Below are positions 17,012 through 26,409 of a stretch of 64,000 nucleotides of DNA, piece by piece. The notes under the pieces were generated by a model that saw only the letters and a program-made list of their open reading frames with translations, was not told the origin of the DNA and did no database searches. This stretch comes from Bacteroidota bacterium (GTDB taxonomy: Bacteria > Bacteroidota > Bacteroidia > UKL13-3). The stretch spans positions 44,542 through 108,541 of the forward strand of contig CANGVA010000009.1 of NCBI GenBank assembly GCA_947457395.1, in the 5' to 3' direction. The position numbers and the translations under genes are program-made. Every line of letters begins with the position of its first letter. The stretch's first letter is position 1.

Positions 17012-20000
17012 ATGAGAAATATAAATACTTATCTAACGATGATTTTCTTGTTAATCATTGGATTAGCAAATGCACAGAACGTTTCTGTAACGGCTACACA
17101 GGGTGCACCTTCTGCCAGTTACCCTACTTTAAAGCAAGCAATTGATTCTATTAACACAGGCTTTTTCAGGGGAGACATTGTTATAACGGTAAACAGCTCA
17201 ACAACCGAAACTGCCACGAGTAGACTAGATTCAAGTGGTATTAGCACAGGTGCTAACTACACTTCCTTGCTTATTAGACCAGCCGATACTGCAACAGCGG
17301 AGAAGGTTATTTCTTATGGTGTTAATGGAGGAGTACTCCTAGATTTAAATGGAAGCGATAATATTATAATTGATGGCAGGCCTCTTGGCTTGGGAGCAAA
17401 TCGTCTGCTTGCATTCAGTCATACAAATCCGAATAACTCTGCAACGTCAACAACAATTCGTGTGATAAATGGTGTGAGGAATTTGCTGGTACGCTATTGC
17501 AGAATCAATAGTGCCACAACAGCCGGTACTACAGCTAATAATCCAAATATTTCACTCTCAACTTCTGCTGCTACCATTGGTAACAGGAATATCCAATTCT
17601 TATATAACACAATAACAGGTGGTGTAACAGGAATAAGCGCAATCGGCACATTAGCCAATTTTATGGATAGTGTAAGGATTTGTTTTAATACTATCTCCAA
17701 TGCCCAAAGTTCTTCTCTTAATATGAACGCTGTTAAAACAGCGGAAATTGACTCAAATGTTATTTCTCATACATCAATTTTTAGCGGATGGAATGTATTT
17801 GGATTATTTATAACACTTAATGCAGATGGTTCTAGTTATGAGGTGAGAAGAAACCGCATACAAAATTTGCAATCATCGACTACCACAGCTCAGATTATAG
17901 GGGTTATTATTTCTCCGGCTAATGCTGCTCCACTGCAAGTGCCAAAGCTAAATTTTATAAATAATGCCATTACATTAACTGCAACTAATGCTCCCATTGC
18001 ACAGCTAAGAGGTGTGCAGTTTCAAGGAACAACCAACCCGGCAGAGGTAAGTATATTATATAACACCATCCGATTAGGTGGAAGCGGCTCAGGAACCACA
18101 GGAAATCCTGCCACTATGGGTTTATGGAAATCTAACACCTCCACCTCTGGTATTTTCAGGTGTTTCAACAATTTATTTATCAATACAAGAACCGGTGCAA
18201 CGAACTCAGCAATTGGATATTGGAATCAAACGCCAACTGCAGGAATAAATTCTTCTGATTTTAATACTGTTTGGGGAGTTGGAGCTTTTCAACTGGCTTG
18301 GGGAGGATTTCTTTATAATTCTGAAGCCAATTGGAAAACTGCAGCAGCGCCTAATGAGCAAAACTCGGTTATTGGCAATGTAACGTTTAATGCGGCTCTG
18401 GAGCCAACTTTTAATCCAGGTGTTAATAGTGCCAGACTTATGGTAGGTTCCGCTTCCCTTCCTTTAAGTGTTACCCAAGATATTTATGGAACAACCAGAA
18501 GTTTAAATTATCCATACAAAGGTGCTTTCGAGGCATTAACTCCTCCGGATACCAACGATGCTTCGGTAATAATCATGTATACGTTTGGTAAAATACCAAC
18601 AGGAACAGCTGATACCATTAGGGCTTTGATAAGAAATAACGGAGCAAAAGATTTAAGTAACTTAGATATAACCTTAACAGGCACTTTACAAGCATTTAGC
18701 GGCACACTTACTTTACCTTCTTTGCCAAGATTCCGCGATACCATTATCAATGTAACACCTTACACTCCTTTTATTTTGGGTTTCGATACGATGCGAGTAA
18801 GTGTTCCGCAAGATCAGAACAATACAAACAATGTGGTTCAGTGGATAAGGGAAAATACCCTTAACGCCTTGTCTTATACTCAAACCGGACAAGCACAAGC
18901 TGGCAATGTTGGAACTAATCCTGAAGGTGAGATTGTTGCAAAATTCACAACGCCTGTGCCTAATTTCGTGAATCAGGTTAATGTTAATTTTACTAATGGT
19001 GCATTCACTTCATGGCCATTTCAGGTTGTTATTTATCCTGATTCAGGAGGCATAAATGGTCCGTCAAGAACACCTATTTACGTTTCTGCTACTCAAAATA
19101 CGGTTAATGGAATATTTAACCTAACAGTTCCTTCTGTTCCTGTTTCAGGTTCATTTTATCTGGGGGTTAGGCAAACAACTGCAAATAATATTGGATTCGC
19201 TTATCAGAATGAAAATCCGATAAGAAACCGTACTTTTTATTTCAGACAAGGTACGGGCTACGCAACTGCAGTGTGGAATGATTTTGCGGTGAATGCTGCC
19301 AATCAGTTCAGATTTATGATTGAGCCAAGGCTTAAAATCAATGATGACTTAGGTGTTATAGACTTGTTTGCTCCTTCTTCCGCTTCGTGCGTAACCAATC
19401 CTAGCCAGCCCATTGTTGTCAGGGTTCAAAACCTAGGCTTATTGCAACAGAACTTCAATGTGAATCCTCTAATTGTTAGAGGTACAGCTACCAGACCTAG
19501 TGGTACAGTTGTTAATTTAGGGCCTGTTACTGTTAACACGGGCAGCTTAAGTTCAGATAGTTTGCTAAATGTAACGCTCCTGTCAAACTTTAATATGGAT
19601 ACTGCAGGTGTGTATACTTTCAGAGCATGGACCAGTTTTGCACTCGATAACAATCCAGTAAATGATACATTACCCCAGTTAACCAGAAGCATTTCGGTTC
19701 CTGCGGTGGTGCCGGTTGTAGAAGATTTAAATGGTACAGTTTTACCTGCAGCTTGGACATCTAATCGATTCTTCTTATCAACCGGTACGGGTGTTCAAAA
19801 TTCGAATTCAGCTCGTGTTGCCTTAAGTAATGCCAGTCCGTTTAATGCCAATGCTATTTTGTTCTCCCCTCAAATAAGTGGAATTACCGCTAATACAAGA
19901 TTGCGATTTGAATATCGCATCATTGATAATATTGGCGGTGCGCCAACTATTCTGGGTAATTTGGATAGCATTAATATTTATGTTTCTACTGATTGTGGCA

Positions 20001-22204
20001 ACAACTATACCCTCATCAGAACATTAAGTGGTTCTGCGCATACGCCATCTGCCGGTTATGCCACGCTTGATGTTCCGCTATCTGCTTATGCATCGAATAC
20101 CGTTCGTATAAAAATCCAATGTGATTGGCTTGGAACCACTAATAACGCTATAGTTGATATCGATAACATTCGCATACTGAATATTACGAATGATGTAGCC
20201 GTTACTTCTTCATCATCACCATGTAGATTCGTATTGGCCGGTACAACAGGAATCATACCAACAGCTACTTTGGTAAACAGCGGTTCTACAGCTCAGACTT
20301 CTTTGAACATAACTTATCTTGTAACGGGTCCTGCGGCCTACACAGGTGCTGCAAGTGTTGCAAGTATTGCTGCTTCACAAACTGCATCAGTAAACTTTAC
20401 TCCAGCCTTCAATGCAGCTACTGCCGGAACCTATAATGTTAAAGTATACAGCAACCTTGCAACTGACAATGATCGTTTTAATGATACTCTTTATTATACA
20501 TTTGATGTTGTAACTGCAAACGCAACCAATGCATCCAATTCAATGAATTTTAATGGTGCAGCATTTGCTGTGAGCCCACATAATCCATCTGTTAACGTGG
20601 CAGGAAATAACTTAACACTGGAGGCATGGATAAACAGAACTGCTAATGTTTTCGGAAACCGAATCATTATCAGCAGAGACAGTACACTTGGTTTTGGACA
20701 ATTTAATTTATTGCTTAACGATTCAAGTAATCTTATCTTTAATGTTACCTCAGTATCAACATTTGATCAGGTTATTTCATCTACTCAGGTTCCTGCTGCA
20801 ACATGGACTCACGTTGCAGCTACCTACGATGGAACGTTTATGAGGATCTATATTAACGGAGAGCTCGTAGGTTCAAGTAATCTTGTAAACGGCCCTATTA
20901 TATCTCGTCAGGCACCACTTAGTATTGGTAGTAGAATGTTTCAGGTTGCCGGTGATTTTAACCGCTTTAATGGATTGATTGATGAAGTAAAAGTATGGAA
21001 TACAACGCGCACCCCAACACAAATTAGAAATGGTATGCACGTTAGATTGTCCAACAGTGGTAATGCAAATCTTGTTGCCTATTATAGATTCGATGAAGGT
21101 ACAGGCAGCGTTTCTTTTGATGCTTCAGGTAACTGTAATACAGTAACCATAACTAATCCAATATGGTCAACTGCTTCATATCCGCTCGGTTCACCTGTTG
21201 TAAGTTCACAATTTATCAATGCATCAGGTAATACGGTATTTGGAACTACTGGACTCCAAATGAACTTTACCGGATTTAGCGGTAATGACACAATTGTTGT
21301 AAACAGATTTGCAGGTGCACCTTTGGGCATTTCTCCTATTGCAAATCCTGGGGGAGTTACTGCGTTGCATCAAAACTATTGGGTTGCTTACCGATATGGA
21401 AACGGTACATTTACAGATAATAACCTGCTTTTTACCCTTGGTTCAGGAAACCTTTTGTCTGGTGTAACAAATAATGATTTGGTACTTTTTACGCGTGCTA
21501 ATGGAGGCACCGGTGCTTGGACTATTCAGAATGCCTCAGCAACAGCAAGCAGTTTTGCAGGCCAATCTGTAACCTTTGCACAAACTAATGGTACATTTTA
21601 TGGCAGACAATTGGCAATTGGTGGCAACAACAATCCACTCCCAGTTGATCTGCTGCAATTCAATGCAATGCTTCAAAATAAAGATGTTTTATTAAATTGG
21701 ATTACTGCCAATGAGCAGAACAACAAGGGCTTTGAAATTGAAAGATCGGCTAATGGTAAAGAATTTCAAACCATCGGCTTTGTTAACGGCAGAAACAACA
21801 GCACAGAAAAAACCAACTACCAGTATACAGATGAAGGTGCATTTGCACAAGCTCAGGTATTGTACTATCGACTCAAGCAACTGGATTTTGATGGCAAATT
21901 CAGCTATTCTGATGTGATTCGCGTACAATCCGGTAATGCATTATTAAATGGCGTTTCTGTATCGCCTAATCCTTTCACGGCAAACGCTCAGGTGCAATTA
22001 AACACCTTATTTAATGCTTCTGCACGCATCACTATCTGCGATGTGCAAGGCAGGGTGGTACTGAACGAAGTACATGAAGTAAGTGCCGGAAATAACCTGA
22101 TTAATATGCAAAATATGGAGAGCCTGAAGCAGGGTGTATATTTTATGCGCGTTGATTTAGGTGGAGAAAGCATGGTTATAAAGATGGTTAAATCAGCCCA
22201 ATAG
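17012..22204 (+). CDS. Very large T9SS-secreted surface protein with LamG domain
   Basis: A 1730-residue secreted protein. Signal peptide at 1-22 (ending LANAQ). Residues ~30-520 look like a right-handed beta-helix (repeated NNTI/NAI/NTI turns). Then come CARDB-like beta-sandwich repeats (DLSNLDITLTG..., VTSSSSPC...), a LamG/concanavalin-like domain at ~1170-1370 (SMNFNGAAFAVSPHN, TLEAWINR, WTHVAATYDG, GLIDEVKVWN, YYRFDEGTG) and a type A T9SS sorting domain at the end (VSPNPFTANAQVQLN ... GVYFMRVDLGGESMVIKMV). Family knowledge says such proteins are exported by the type IX system and anchored or released at the cell surface; an adhesin or glycan-binding role is inferred. It is monocistronic with a strong terminator. 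Confidence 0.88.
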   Translation: MRNINTYLTMIFLLIIGLANAQNVSVTATQGAPSASYPTLKQAIDSINTGFFRGDIVITVNSSTTETATSRLDSSGISTGANYTSLLIRPADTATAEKVISYGVNGGVLLDLNGSDNIIIDGRPLGLGANRLLAFSHTNPNNSATSTTIRVINGVRNLLVRYCRINSATTAGTTANNPNISLSTSAATIGNRNIQFLYNTITGGVTGISAIGTLANFMDSVRICFNTISNAQSSSLNMNAVKTAEIDSNVISHTSIFSGWNVFGLFITLNADGSSYEVRRNRIQNLQSSTTTAQIIGVIISPANAAPLQVPKLNFINNAITLTATNAPIAQLRGVQFQGTTNPAEVSILYNTIRLGGSGSGTTGNPATMGLWKSNTSTSGIFRCFNNLFINTRTGATNSAIGYWNQTPTAGINSSDFNTVWGVGAFQLAWGGFLYNSEANWKTAAAPNEQNSVIGNVTFNAALEPTFNPGVNSARLMVGSASLPLSVTQDIYGTTRSLNYPYKGAFEALTPPDTNDASVIIMYTFGKIPTGTADTIRALIRNNGAKDLSNLDITLTGTLQAFSGTLTLPSLPRFRDTIINVTPYTPFILGFDTMRVSVPQDQNNTNNVVQWIRENTLNALSYTQTGQAQAGNVGTNPEGEIVAKFTTPVPNFVNQVNVNFTNGAFTSWPFQVVIYPDSGGINGPSRTPIYVSATQNTVNGIFNLTVPSVPVSGSFYLGVRQTTANNIGFAYQNENPIRNRTFYFRQGTGYATAVWNDFAVNAANQFRFMIEPRLKINDDLGVIDLFAPSSASCVTNPSQPIVVRVQNLGLLQQNFNVNPLIVRGTATRPSGTVVNLGPVTVNTGSLSSDSLLNVTLLSNFNMDTAGVYTFRAWTSFALDNNPVNDTLPQLTRSISVPAVVPVVEDLNGTVLPAAWTSNRFFLSTGTGVQNSNSARVALSNASPFNANAILFSPQISGITANTRLRFEYRIIDNIGGAPTILGNLDSINIYVSTDCGNNYTLIRTLSGSAHTPSAGYATLDVPLSAYASNTVRIKIQCDWLGTTNNAIVDIDNIRILNITNDVAVTSSSSPCRFVLAGTTGIIPTATLVNSGSTAQTSLNITYLVTGPAAYTGAASVASIAASQTASVNFTPAFNAATAGTYNVKVYSNLATDNDRFNDTLYYTFDVVTANATNASNSMNFNGAAFAVSPHNPSVNVAGNNLTLEAWINRTANVFGNRIIISRDSTLGFGQFNLLLNDSSNLIFNVTSVSTFDQVISSTQVPAATWTHVAATYDGTFMRIYINGELVGSSNLVNGPIISRQAPLSIGSRMFQVAGDFNRFNGLIDEVKVWNTTRTPTQIRNGMHVRLSNSGNANLVAYYRFDEGTGSVSFDASGNCNTVTITNPIWSTASYPLGSPVVSSQFINASGNTVFGTTGLQMNFTGFSGNDTIVVNRFAGAPLGISPIANPGGVTALHQNYWVAYRYGNGTFTDNNLLFTLGSGNLLSGVTNNDLVLFTRANGGTGAWTIQNASATASSFAGQSVTFAQTNGTFYGRQLAIGGNNNPLPVDLLQFNAMLQNKDVLLNWITANEQNNKGFEIERSANGKEFQTIGFVNGRNNSTEKTNYQYTDEGAFAQAQVLYYRLKQLDFDGKFSYSDVIRVQSGNALLNGVSVSPNPFTANAQVQLNTLFNASARITICDVQGRVVLNEVHEVSAGNNLINMQNMESLKQGVYFMRVDLGGESMVIKMVKSAQ

Positions 22205-22225
22205 TATTTTATTCGATCTTACATA

Positions 22226-22263
22226 CAACGCCCCGTGCAAATTTGCACGGGGCGTTGTTTTTT
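22226..22263 (+). terminator. Strong Rho-independent terminator of the 1730-aa gene
   Basis: A perfect inverted repeat, CAACGCCCCGTGCAAA followed by TTTGCACGGGGCGTTG and then a run of T. It lies 22 bases after the stop codon. The T-run merges into the start of the promoter for the next gene. Confidence 0.92.
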
Positions 22264-22264
22264 G

Positions 22265-22272
22265 TACTTTCG
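22265..22272 (+). promoter_or_regulatory. Possible -7 box TACTTTCG ahead of ftcD
   Basis: One base off TAnnTTTG, directly after the terminator T-run and 21 bases before the ATG at 22294. The position fits a promoter for the formiminotransferase-cyclodeaminase gene. Confidence 0.35.
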
Positions 22273-22293
22273 CAAACATTAATTCTACTATAC

Positions 22294-23985
22294 ATGAATA
22301 CAAATGCATTAATTGAATGCGTACCCAATTTTAGTGAAGGTGCTGACCATAATATTATTCGTCAGATTACAGATGTTATTGAAGGGGTAGAAGGAGTGAT
22401 GCTCCTGGATGTAGATCCTGGTAAAGCAACCAACAGAACAGTGGTTACGTTTGTAGGCCATCCTGAAGTAGTAATTGAAGCAGCCTTTCGTGCCATTAAA
22501 AAAGCTGCCGAAGTTATTGATATGAGGAAGCATAAAGGTGAGCATCCAAGAATGGGTGCCACAGATGTGTGTCCACTCATTCCCGTATCCGGAATAAGCA
22601 TGGAAGAAACTGCTGCTTACGCGCAAAAGCTGGCAGCAAGGGTTGGAGATGAATTAGATATCCCTGTTTATTTATATGAGTATGCCCAACCCATTGAGGC
22701 ACGTAAGAATTTATCTGTTATTCGTGCCGGTGAGTACGAAGGTTTTTTCGATAAAATAAAACTGCCAGAATGGAAACCTGATTTTGGCCCGGCTGTGATG
22801 AATGAAAGAGCAGGAGCAACTGTTATAGGTGCCAGAGATTTTTTAATTGCATACAATGTAAACCTCAATACAAAATCGGTACGTTTAGCTAATTCAGTTG
22901 CGTTTGATGTGAGAGAAGCAGGACGTGTAAAGAGAGAAGGAAACCTCGTAACCGGAAAAGTAATAAAGGATGCACAAGGAAATGATGTACGCATACCAGG
23001 AACATTAAAAGCGGTAAAAGCAATAGGATGGTTTATAGAGGAATACAATATTGCGCAGATTTCAATGAATCTAACCAACTATAAAATTACTTCCGTGCAT
23101 CAGGCTTTTGATGAGGTATGCAAAAGTGCCGACAGACGCGGCCTGCGAGTAACGGGTAGTGAGTTGGTTGGACTCATTCCTTTAGATGCAATGCTTGATG
23201 CAGGCAGGCATTATTTAAAAAAACAAAATCGTTCCATTGGTGTAAGTGAGTCGGAACTGATACATATCGCAATAAAATCCATGGGACTAGATGAGCTTGC
23301 TCCATTTGATCCTTCAAAAAAGATTATAGAATATAAGCTTAAAGATGCGGCACAAGAAAAACTCATTGGCATGAACTTACGTTCATTTGCCGATGAAACA
23401 GCCTCTGAAAGCCCTGCACCAGGTGGCGGTTCCATTAGCGCCTATGTTGGTGCACTTGGATCAGCACTTGGAACCATGGTGGCCAACCTATCTGCCGGAA
23501 AACGTGGTTGGGAAGAACATATTGCTTTCTTTAGCGATATGGCATATCAGGGGCAGCAGATTAAGGATACTCTTTTAAAACTGGTTGATGAGGATACAGC
23601 TGCATTCAATGAAATTATGAAAGCTTTTGCATTGCCTAAAAATACGGATGAAGAGAAAAAGGTTCGTGCTGAAGCGATTGAGACGGCAACCAAATATGCT
23701 TGTGAAGTGCCGCTACGTGTAATGAAAACTGCATATACATCGCTGGATATGTTGGGTGCAATGATTGCGAAGGGGAATCCCAATTCTATTACGGATGCAG
23801 GTGTTGGTGCGCTTTGTGTTAAAACAGCCGTACGAGGTGCGTATTTTAATGTGCTGGTAAACGCCAAAGGATTAAAGGATAAAAAGTTTGCTGATAATAT
23901 AGTAGATGAAGCCCGCAAGATTCTGGCAGATAATCACCAAAAAGCTGATGAAATGTTGCAAAAGGTAGAAGCAGCCCTGGTATAA
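22294..23985 (+). CDS. ftcD: Glutamate formimidoyltransferase-cyclodeaminase fusion
   Basis: Bifunctional folate enzyme: moves the formimino group of N-formiminoglutamate (from histidine breakdown) to tetrahydrofolate, then releases ammonia to give 5,10-methenyl-THF. 563 residues from the ATG at 22294 (MNTNALIECVPNFSEG); an upstream in-frame ATG lies inside the terminator. Formiminotransferase N-subdomain ~1-180 with KHKGEHPRMGATDVCPLIPV (catalytic His), C-subdomain ~180-330, a linker, and a cyclodeaminase domain ~365-560 (SFADETASESPAPGGGSISA, GDGxG-type loops). No hut genes neighbour it. It is convergent with the beta-helix gene, the stops being adjacent. Confidence 0.94.
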   Translation: MNTNALIECVPNFSEGADHNIIRQITDVIEGVEGVMLLDVDPGKATNRTVVTFVGHPEVVIEAAFRAIKKAAEVIDMRKHKGEHPRMGATDVCPLIPVSGISMEETAAYAQKLAARVGDELDIPVYLYEYAQPIEARKNLSVIRAGEYEGFFDKIKLPEWKPDFGPAVMNERAGATVIGARDFLIAYNVNLNTKSVRLANSVAFDVREAGRVKREGNLVTGKVIKDAQGNDVRIPGTLKAVKAIGWFIEEYNIAQISMNLTNYKITSVHQAFDEVCKSADRRGLRVTGSELVGLIPLDAMLDAGRHYLKKQNRSIGVSESELIHIAIKSMGLDELAPFDPSKKIIEYKLKDAAQEKLIGMNLRSFADETASESPAPGGGSISAYVGALGSALGTMVANLSAGKRGWEEHIAFFSDMAYQGQQIKDTLLKLVDEDTAAFNEIMKAFALPKNTDEEKKVRAEAIETATKYACEVPLRVMKTAYTSLDMLGAMIAKGNPNSITDAGVGALCVKTAVRGAYFNVLVNAKGLKDKKFADNIVDEARKILADNHQKADEMLQKVEAALV

Positions 23986-25395
23986 TTACTCATAGGCACC
24001 AATGGTAGGTGCTGTGGTACTGCGGTTCACCTCTTCGATATCTTTGCTAATATTTACAAATAAACCTTTGCCTCTTGCAGGTGAATTCTTTTTAAGTTTA
24101 AAATTATACTGATTGACATTTTCAAACAGCGGGTCGCTGTTTATTACATTGTTATCAGGCAAGCCGCTAAGTTTTGTGCGGATTAAGTTGTGTGTTATTA
24201 GGCGTGTGTCAAACGTCTGAACGCCATCTGCTACAAGGTTTAGTATCAATTCTTCTTCCTGATTGCCGTAAATGATATTATTGATGAGGGTAAAGTTCAG
24301 TGGAAATTTGGCAATTATATCTCCTGCTTCATTCTTAAATGGAGAGTTATCTAAAACGAACTGCGGGTTTTGCCGGTTGAATCCAACATTGTATGCAGCA
24401 AATGTGTTGTGATATAATCGGTAGTCGCCTCCAAGTGCACCATAAAAAGTAAACTGGCCACAATTTCCAATTACATTATTAATCGCCACGATGTTGGAAG
24501 AGTATCCAACCAACCCGGCAGCCGACATATTTCTGATGATACTGTTTTGCAAAGAAAGGTTGGGTTCATTGTTCACAGGAACTGAATCAACCTGAATGCC
24601 CAACTGGCCGTTTTTTATAATGGCGTAATTGATGCGGTTACTAACACTGCGTGGCAATAATCTGATACCCACCCACTGGCTGCTATTATCGCGGTATTCA
24701 GGATCAAGGCGGTCTCCTTCAAACGTAACCGGTTTGTCTTTGGTTCCGTTTACAATCAAAGTACCCTGAACAAAAATTGTGCTCTTAATGTGCGAATGAA
24801 TGCGTGATCCTTGATTGATGGTAAGTGTAGCTCCTTGTGGCACCAGAATAGAGTTGTAAATGACATAAGGTTTATCATTACTCCAGTAATGATTTCCTGC
24901 GGGGAGTACACTGTCATTAAGATAATGCGCATCCTGTCCCCAGGCTACCAGATCTACATCCTGTGTATTTCCGTTGGTTTCAAACAGGAGCTGATCTGCA
25001 ACAATAAAGGGTAATTGCTGATTTTGCTGATTGATATATGCCTGAATAAAAATAACGATGGAATCATTCCCTCTTATTTCTTTGCCACTTAAAGCAGATG
25101 CCGGTACCCCATCTATATTTAGTTTATACACTCCCAAGCCTGTGCCTTTGAGTCTAATATTTACCCTTACGCCTTTTTCATTTGTATTTACCACCCATAG
25201 CTGTTTGGTAATTGATAACGGACGGCTTTCTCCTACCTGCGAAAAAACGGTATCAAACATCACTGTATCGGTTGAGAAGCGCAGATTTATGCCAGTGTCT
25301 GTAGTAAATTCATCCTCGGTTCTGCACGAATAAAAAAGTAGTGTGTAGAATAACACTACAGTAAAAAAGAAAATATAACGGGTTCCTAAATACAT
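23986..25395 (-). CDS. Beta-helix lipoprotein of unknown function
   Basis: A 469-residue putative lipoprotein: hydrophobic residues 8-21, then LFYSC with Cys24. Residues ~45-160 look like an immunoglobulin-like sandwich (QLWVVNTNEKGVRVNIRLKGTG). From ~165 on, sequence of the right-handed parallel beta-helix type dominates (LTINQGSRIHSHIKSTIFVQGTLIVNGTKDKPVTFEGDR..., NYAIIKNGQLGIQVDS, LQNSIIRNMSAAGLVGYSSNIVAINNVIGN). Beta-helix lipoproteins often bind or cleave polysaccharide, but no catalytic cluster is visible here, so the function stays open. The ATG at 25395 is the only sensible start. Monocistronic, convergent with ftcD. Confidence 0.75.
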   Translation of the reverse strand: MYLGTRYIFFFTVVLFYTLLFYSCRTEDEFTTDTGINLRFSTDTVMFDTVFSQVGESRPLSITKQLWVVNTNEKGVRVNIRLKGTGLGVYKLNIDGVPASALSGKEIRGNDSIVIFIQAYINQQNQQLPFIVADQLLFETNGNTQDVDLVAWGQDAHYLNDSVLPAGNHYWSNDKPYVIYNSILVPQGATLTINQGSRIHSHIKSTIFVQGTLIVNGTKDKPVTFEGDRLDPEYRDNSSQWVGIRLLPRSVSNRINYAIIKNGQLGIQVDSVPVNNEPNLSLQNSIIRNMSAAGLVGYSSNIVAINNVIGNCGQFTFYGALGGDYRLYHNTFAAYNVGFNRQNPQFVLDNSPFKNEAGDIIAKFPLNFTLINNIIYGNQEEELILNLVADGVQTFDTRLITHNLIRTKLSGLPDNNVINSDPLFENVNQYNFKLKKNSPARGKGLFVNISKDIEEVNRSTTAPTIGAYE

Positions 25396-25429
25396 TTAGC
25401 AGCCGCTATATTACGTAAAAAATGGGTAT

Positions 25430-26338
25430 TTATTGCTTGCCATGCAGGTCGTCTAACGCCTGGTTAAGTGTTGGAAAGCGAAATACAAAACCTGCAGTTT
25501 CTATTTTACGGGAACTAATATGTTGACTGGCAACCAACATGGAAGTCATCTCACCAAAAATGAGTTTGAGCGCAAACAACGGAACGGGTGGAAGCAGGAT
25601 AGGTCTGTGGAGCCTTTTGGCCATTGCATAAGTAATGGTCTTGTTCGTTTCAGGATGCGGGGCTACAGCATTGTACACACCACGCATTTGCTCATCAAAT
25701 GTTGCTTTAATAAATAGCTGTGCCAAATCATGTATATGAATCCAACTTAGTAATTGTTTCCCACTGCCAAGCGGGGCACCTGCCAGAAATCGGATAGGCT
25801 TTGCCACTTGTGGAATAAAGCCACCTTCTTTTGCTAGCACCACCCCAATTCTCATAATGGTAGTCCGTAGGCCAATCTTTTCTGCATGCAATGCTTCTGT
25901 TTCCCAATCACGGCATACTTTAGCAAGAAAAGTGGTAGCTGCTGGCTTGTCCTCTGTAGTTGGTTCAGGGCAGTTATTCCCGTATATACCGATGGCAGAT
26001 GCAGATACAAAACTGCTAACCTGATGCGGTACATGCCTGAGGGTCTCAATAAGCAGTCGGGTTGACTGTATGCGGCTATCGTATATTTGGTGCTTATAAG
26101 CATCTGTCCATGCACGGTCGGCAACACCGGCTCCTGCAAGGTGTATAATGGAGCTAACGCCCTGAAATGCAGCAATATCAACCTCTTTTGATGTGGGATT
26201 CCAGCGATAGCAGGTGAGCCCGTTAAACACTCCTGATTTACGCCCTAGCAAAACTACTTCGTGTCCTTGGATAATCAGTTGATTAGCAATGTATTTGCCA
26301 ACCATGCCGGTACCACCGGTTATCAATATCTTGGTCAT
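25430..26338 (-). CDS. TIGR01777 family NAD(P)-dependent epimerase-like protein
   Basis: A 302-residue extended short-chain dehydrogenase-like protein of the TIGR01777 (YfcH/SulA-type) family; E. coli YfcH and plant relatives have no firmly established reaction. N-terminal Rossmann motif ITGGTGMVGKYIANQL, then GVSSIIHLAGAGVADRAWT, SSFVSASAIGIYG (Ser and Tyr of the SDR site; the usual Lys is replaced in this family) and GSGKQLLSWIHIHDLAQLF. The start is the ATG at 26338 because the Rossmann strand begins there. It is divergent from the MerR/B12 regulator, with 71 bases between the two starts, so it is the best candidate target of that regulator (inference). Confidence 0.88.
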   Translation of the reverse strand: MTKILITGGTGMVGKYIANQLIIQGHEVVLLGRKSGVFNGLTCYRWNPTSKEVDIAAFQGVSSIIHLAGAGVADRAWTDAYKHQIYDSRIQSTRLLIETLRHVPHQVSSFVSASAIGIYGNNCPEPTTEDKPAATTFLAKVCRDWETEALHAEKIGLRTTIMRIGVVLAKEGGFIPQVAKPIRFLAGAPLGSGKQLLSWIHIHDLAQLFIKATFDEQMRGVYNAVAPHPETNKTITYAMAKRLHRPILLPPVPLFALKLIFGEMTSMLVASQHISSRKIETAGFVFRFPTLNQALDDLHGKQ

Positions 26339-26394
26339 TTTATAATATCTCAAATAAAAAACAAAAAGTGTTGTTATATGTTTCAATGATAATT

Positions 26395-26400
26395 AGGAGG
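26395..26400 (+). promoter_or_regulatory. Shine-Dalgarno AGGAGG supporting a TTG start
   Basis: AGGAGG lies nine bases before the TTG at 26410. Such a strong ribosome-binding site is unusual among the genes of this window and is the reason the TTG is accepted as the start of the MerR/B12 gene. Confidence 0.7.
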
Positions 26401-26409
26401 TAATAAGTT

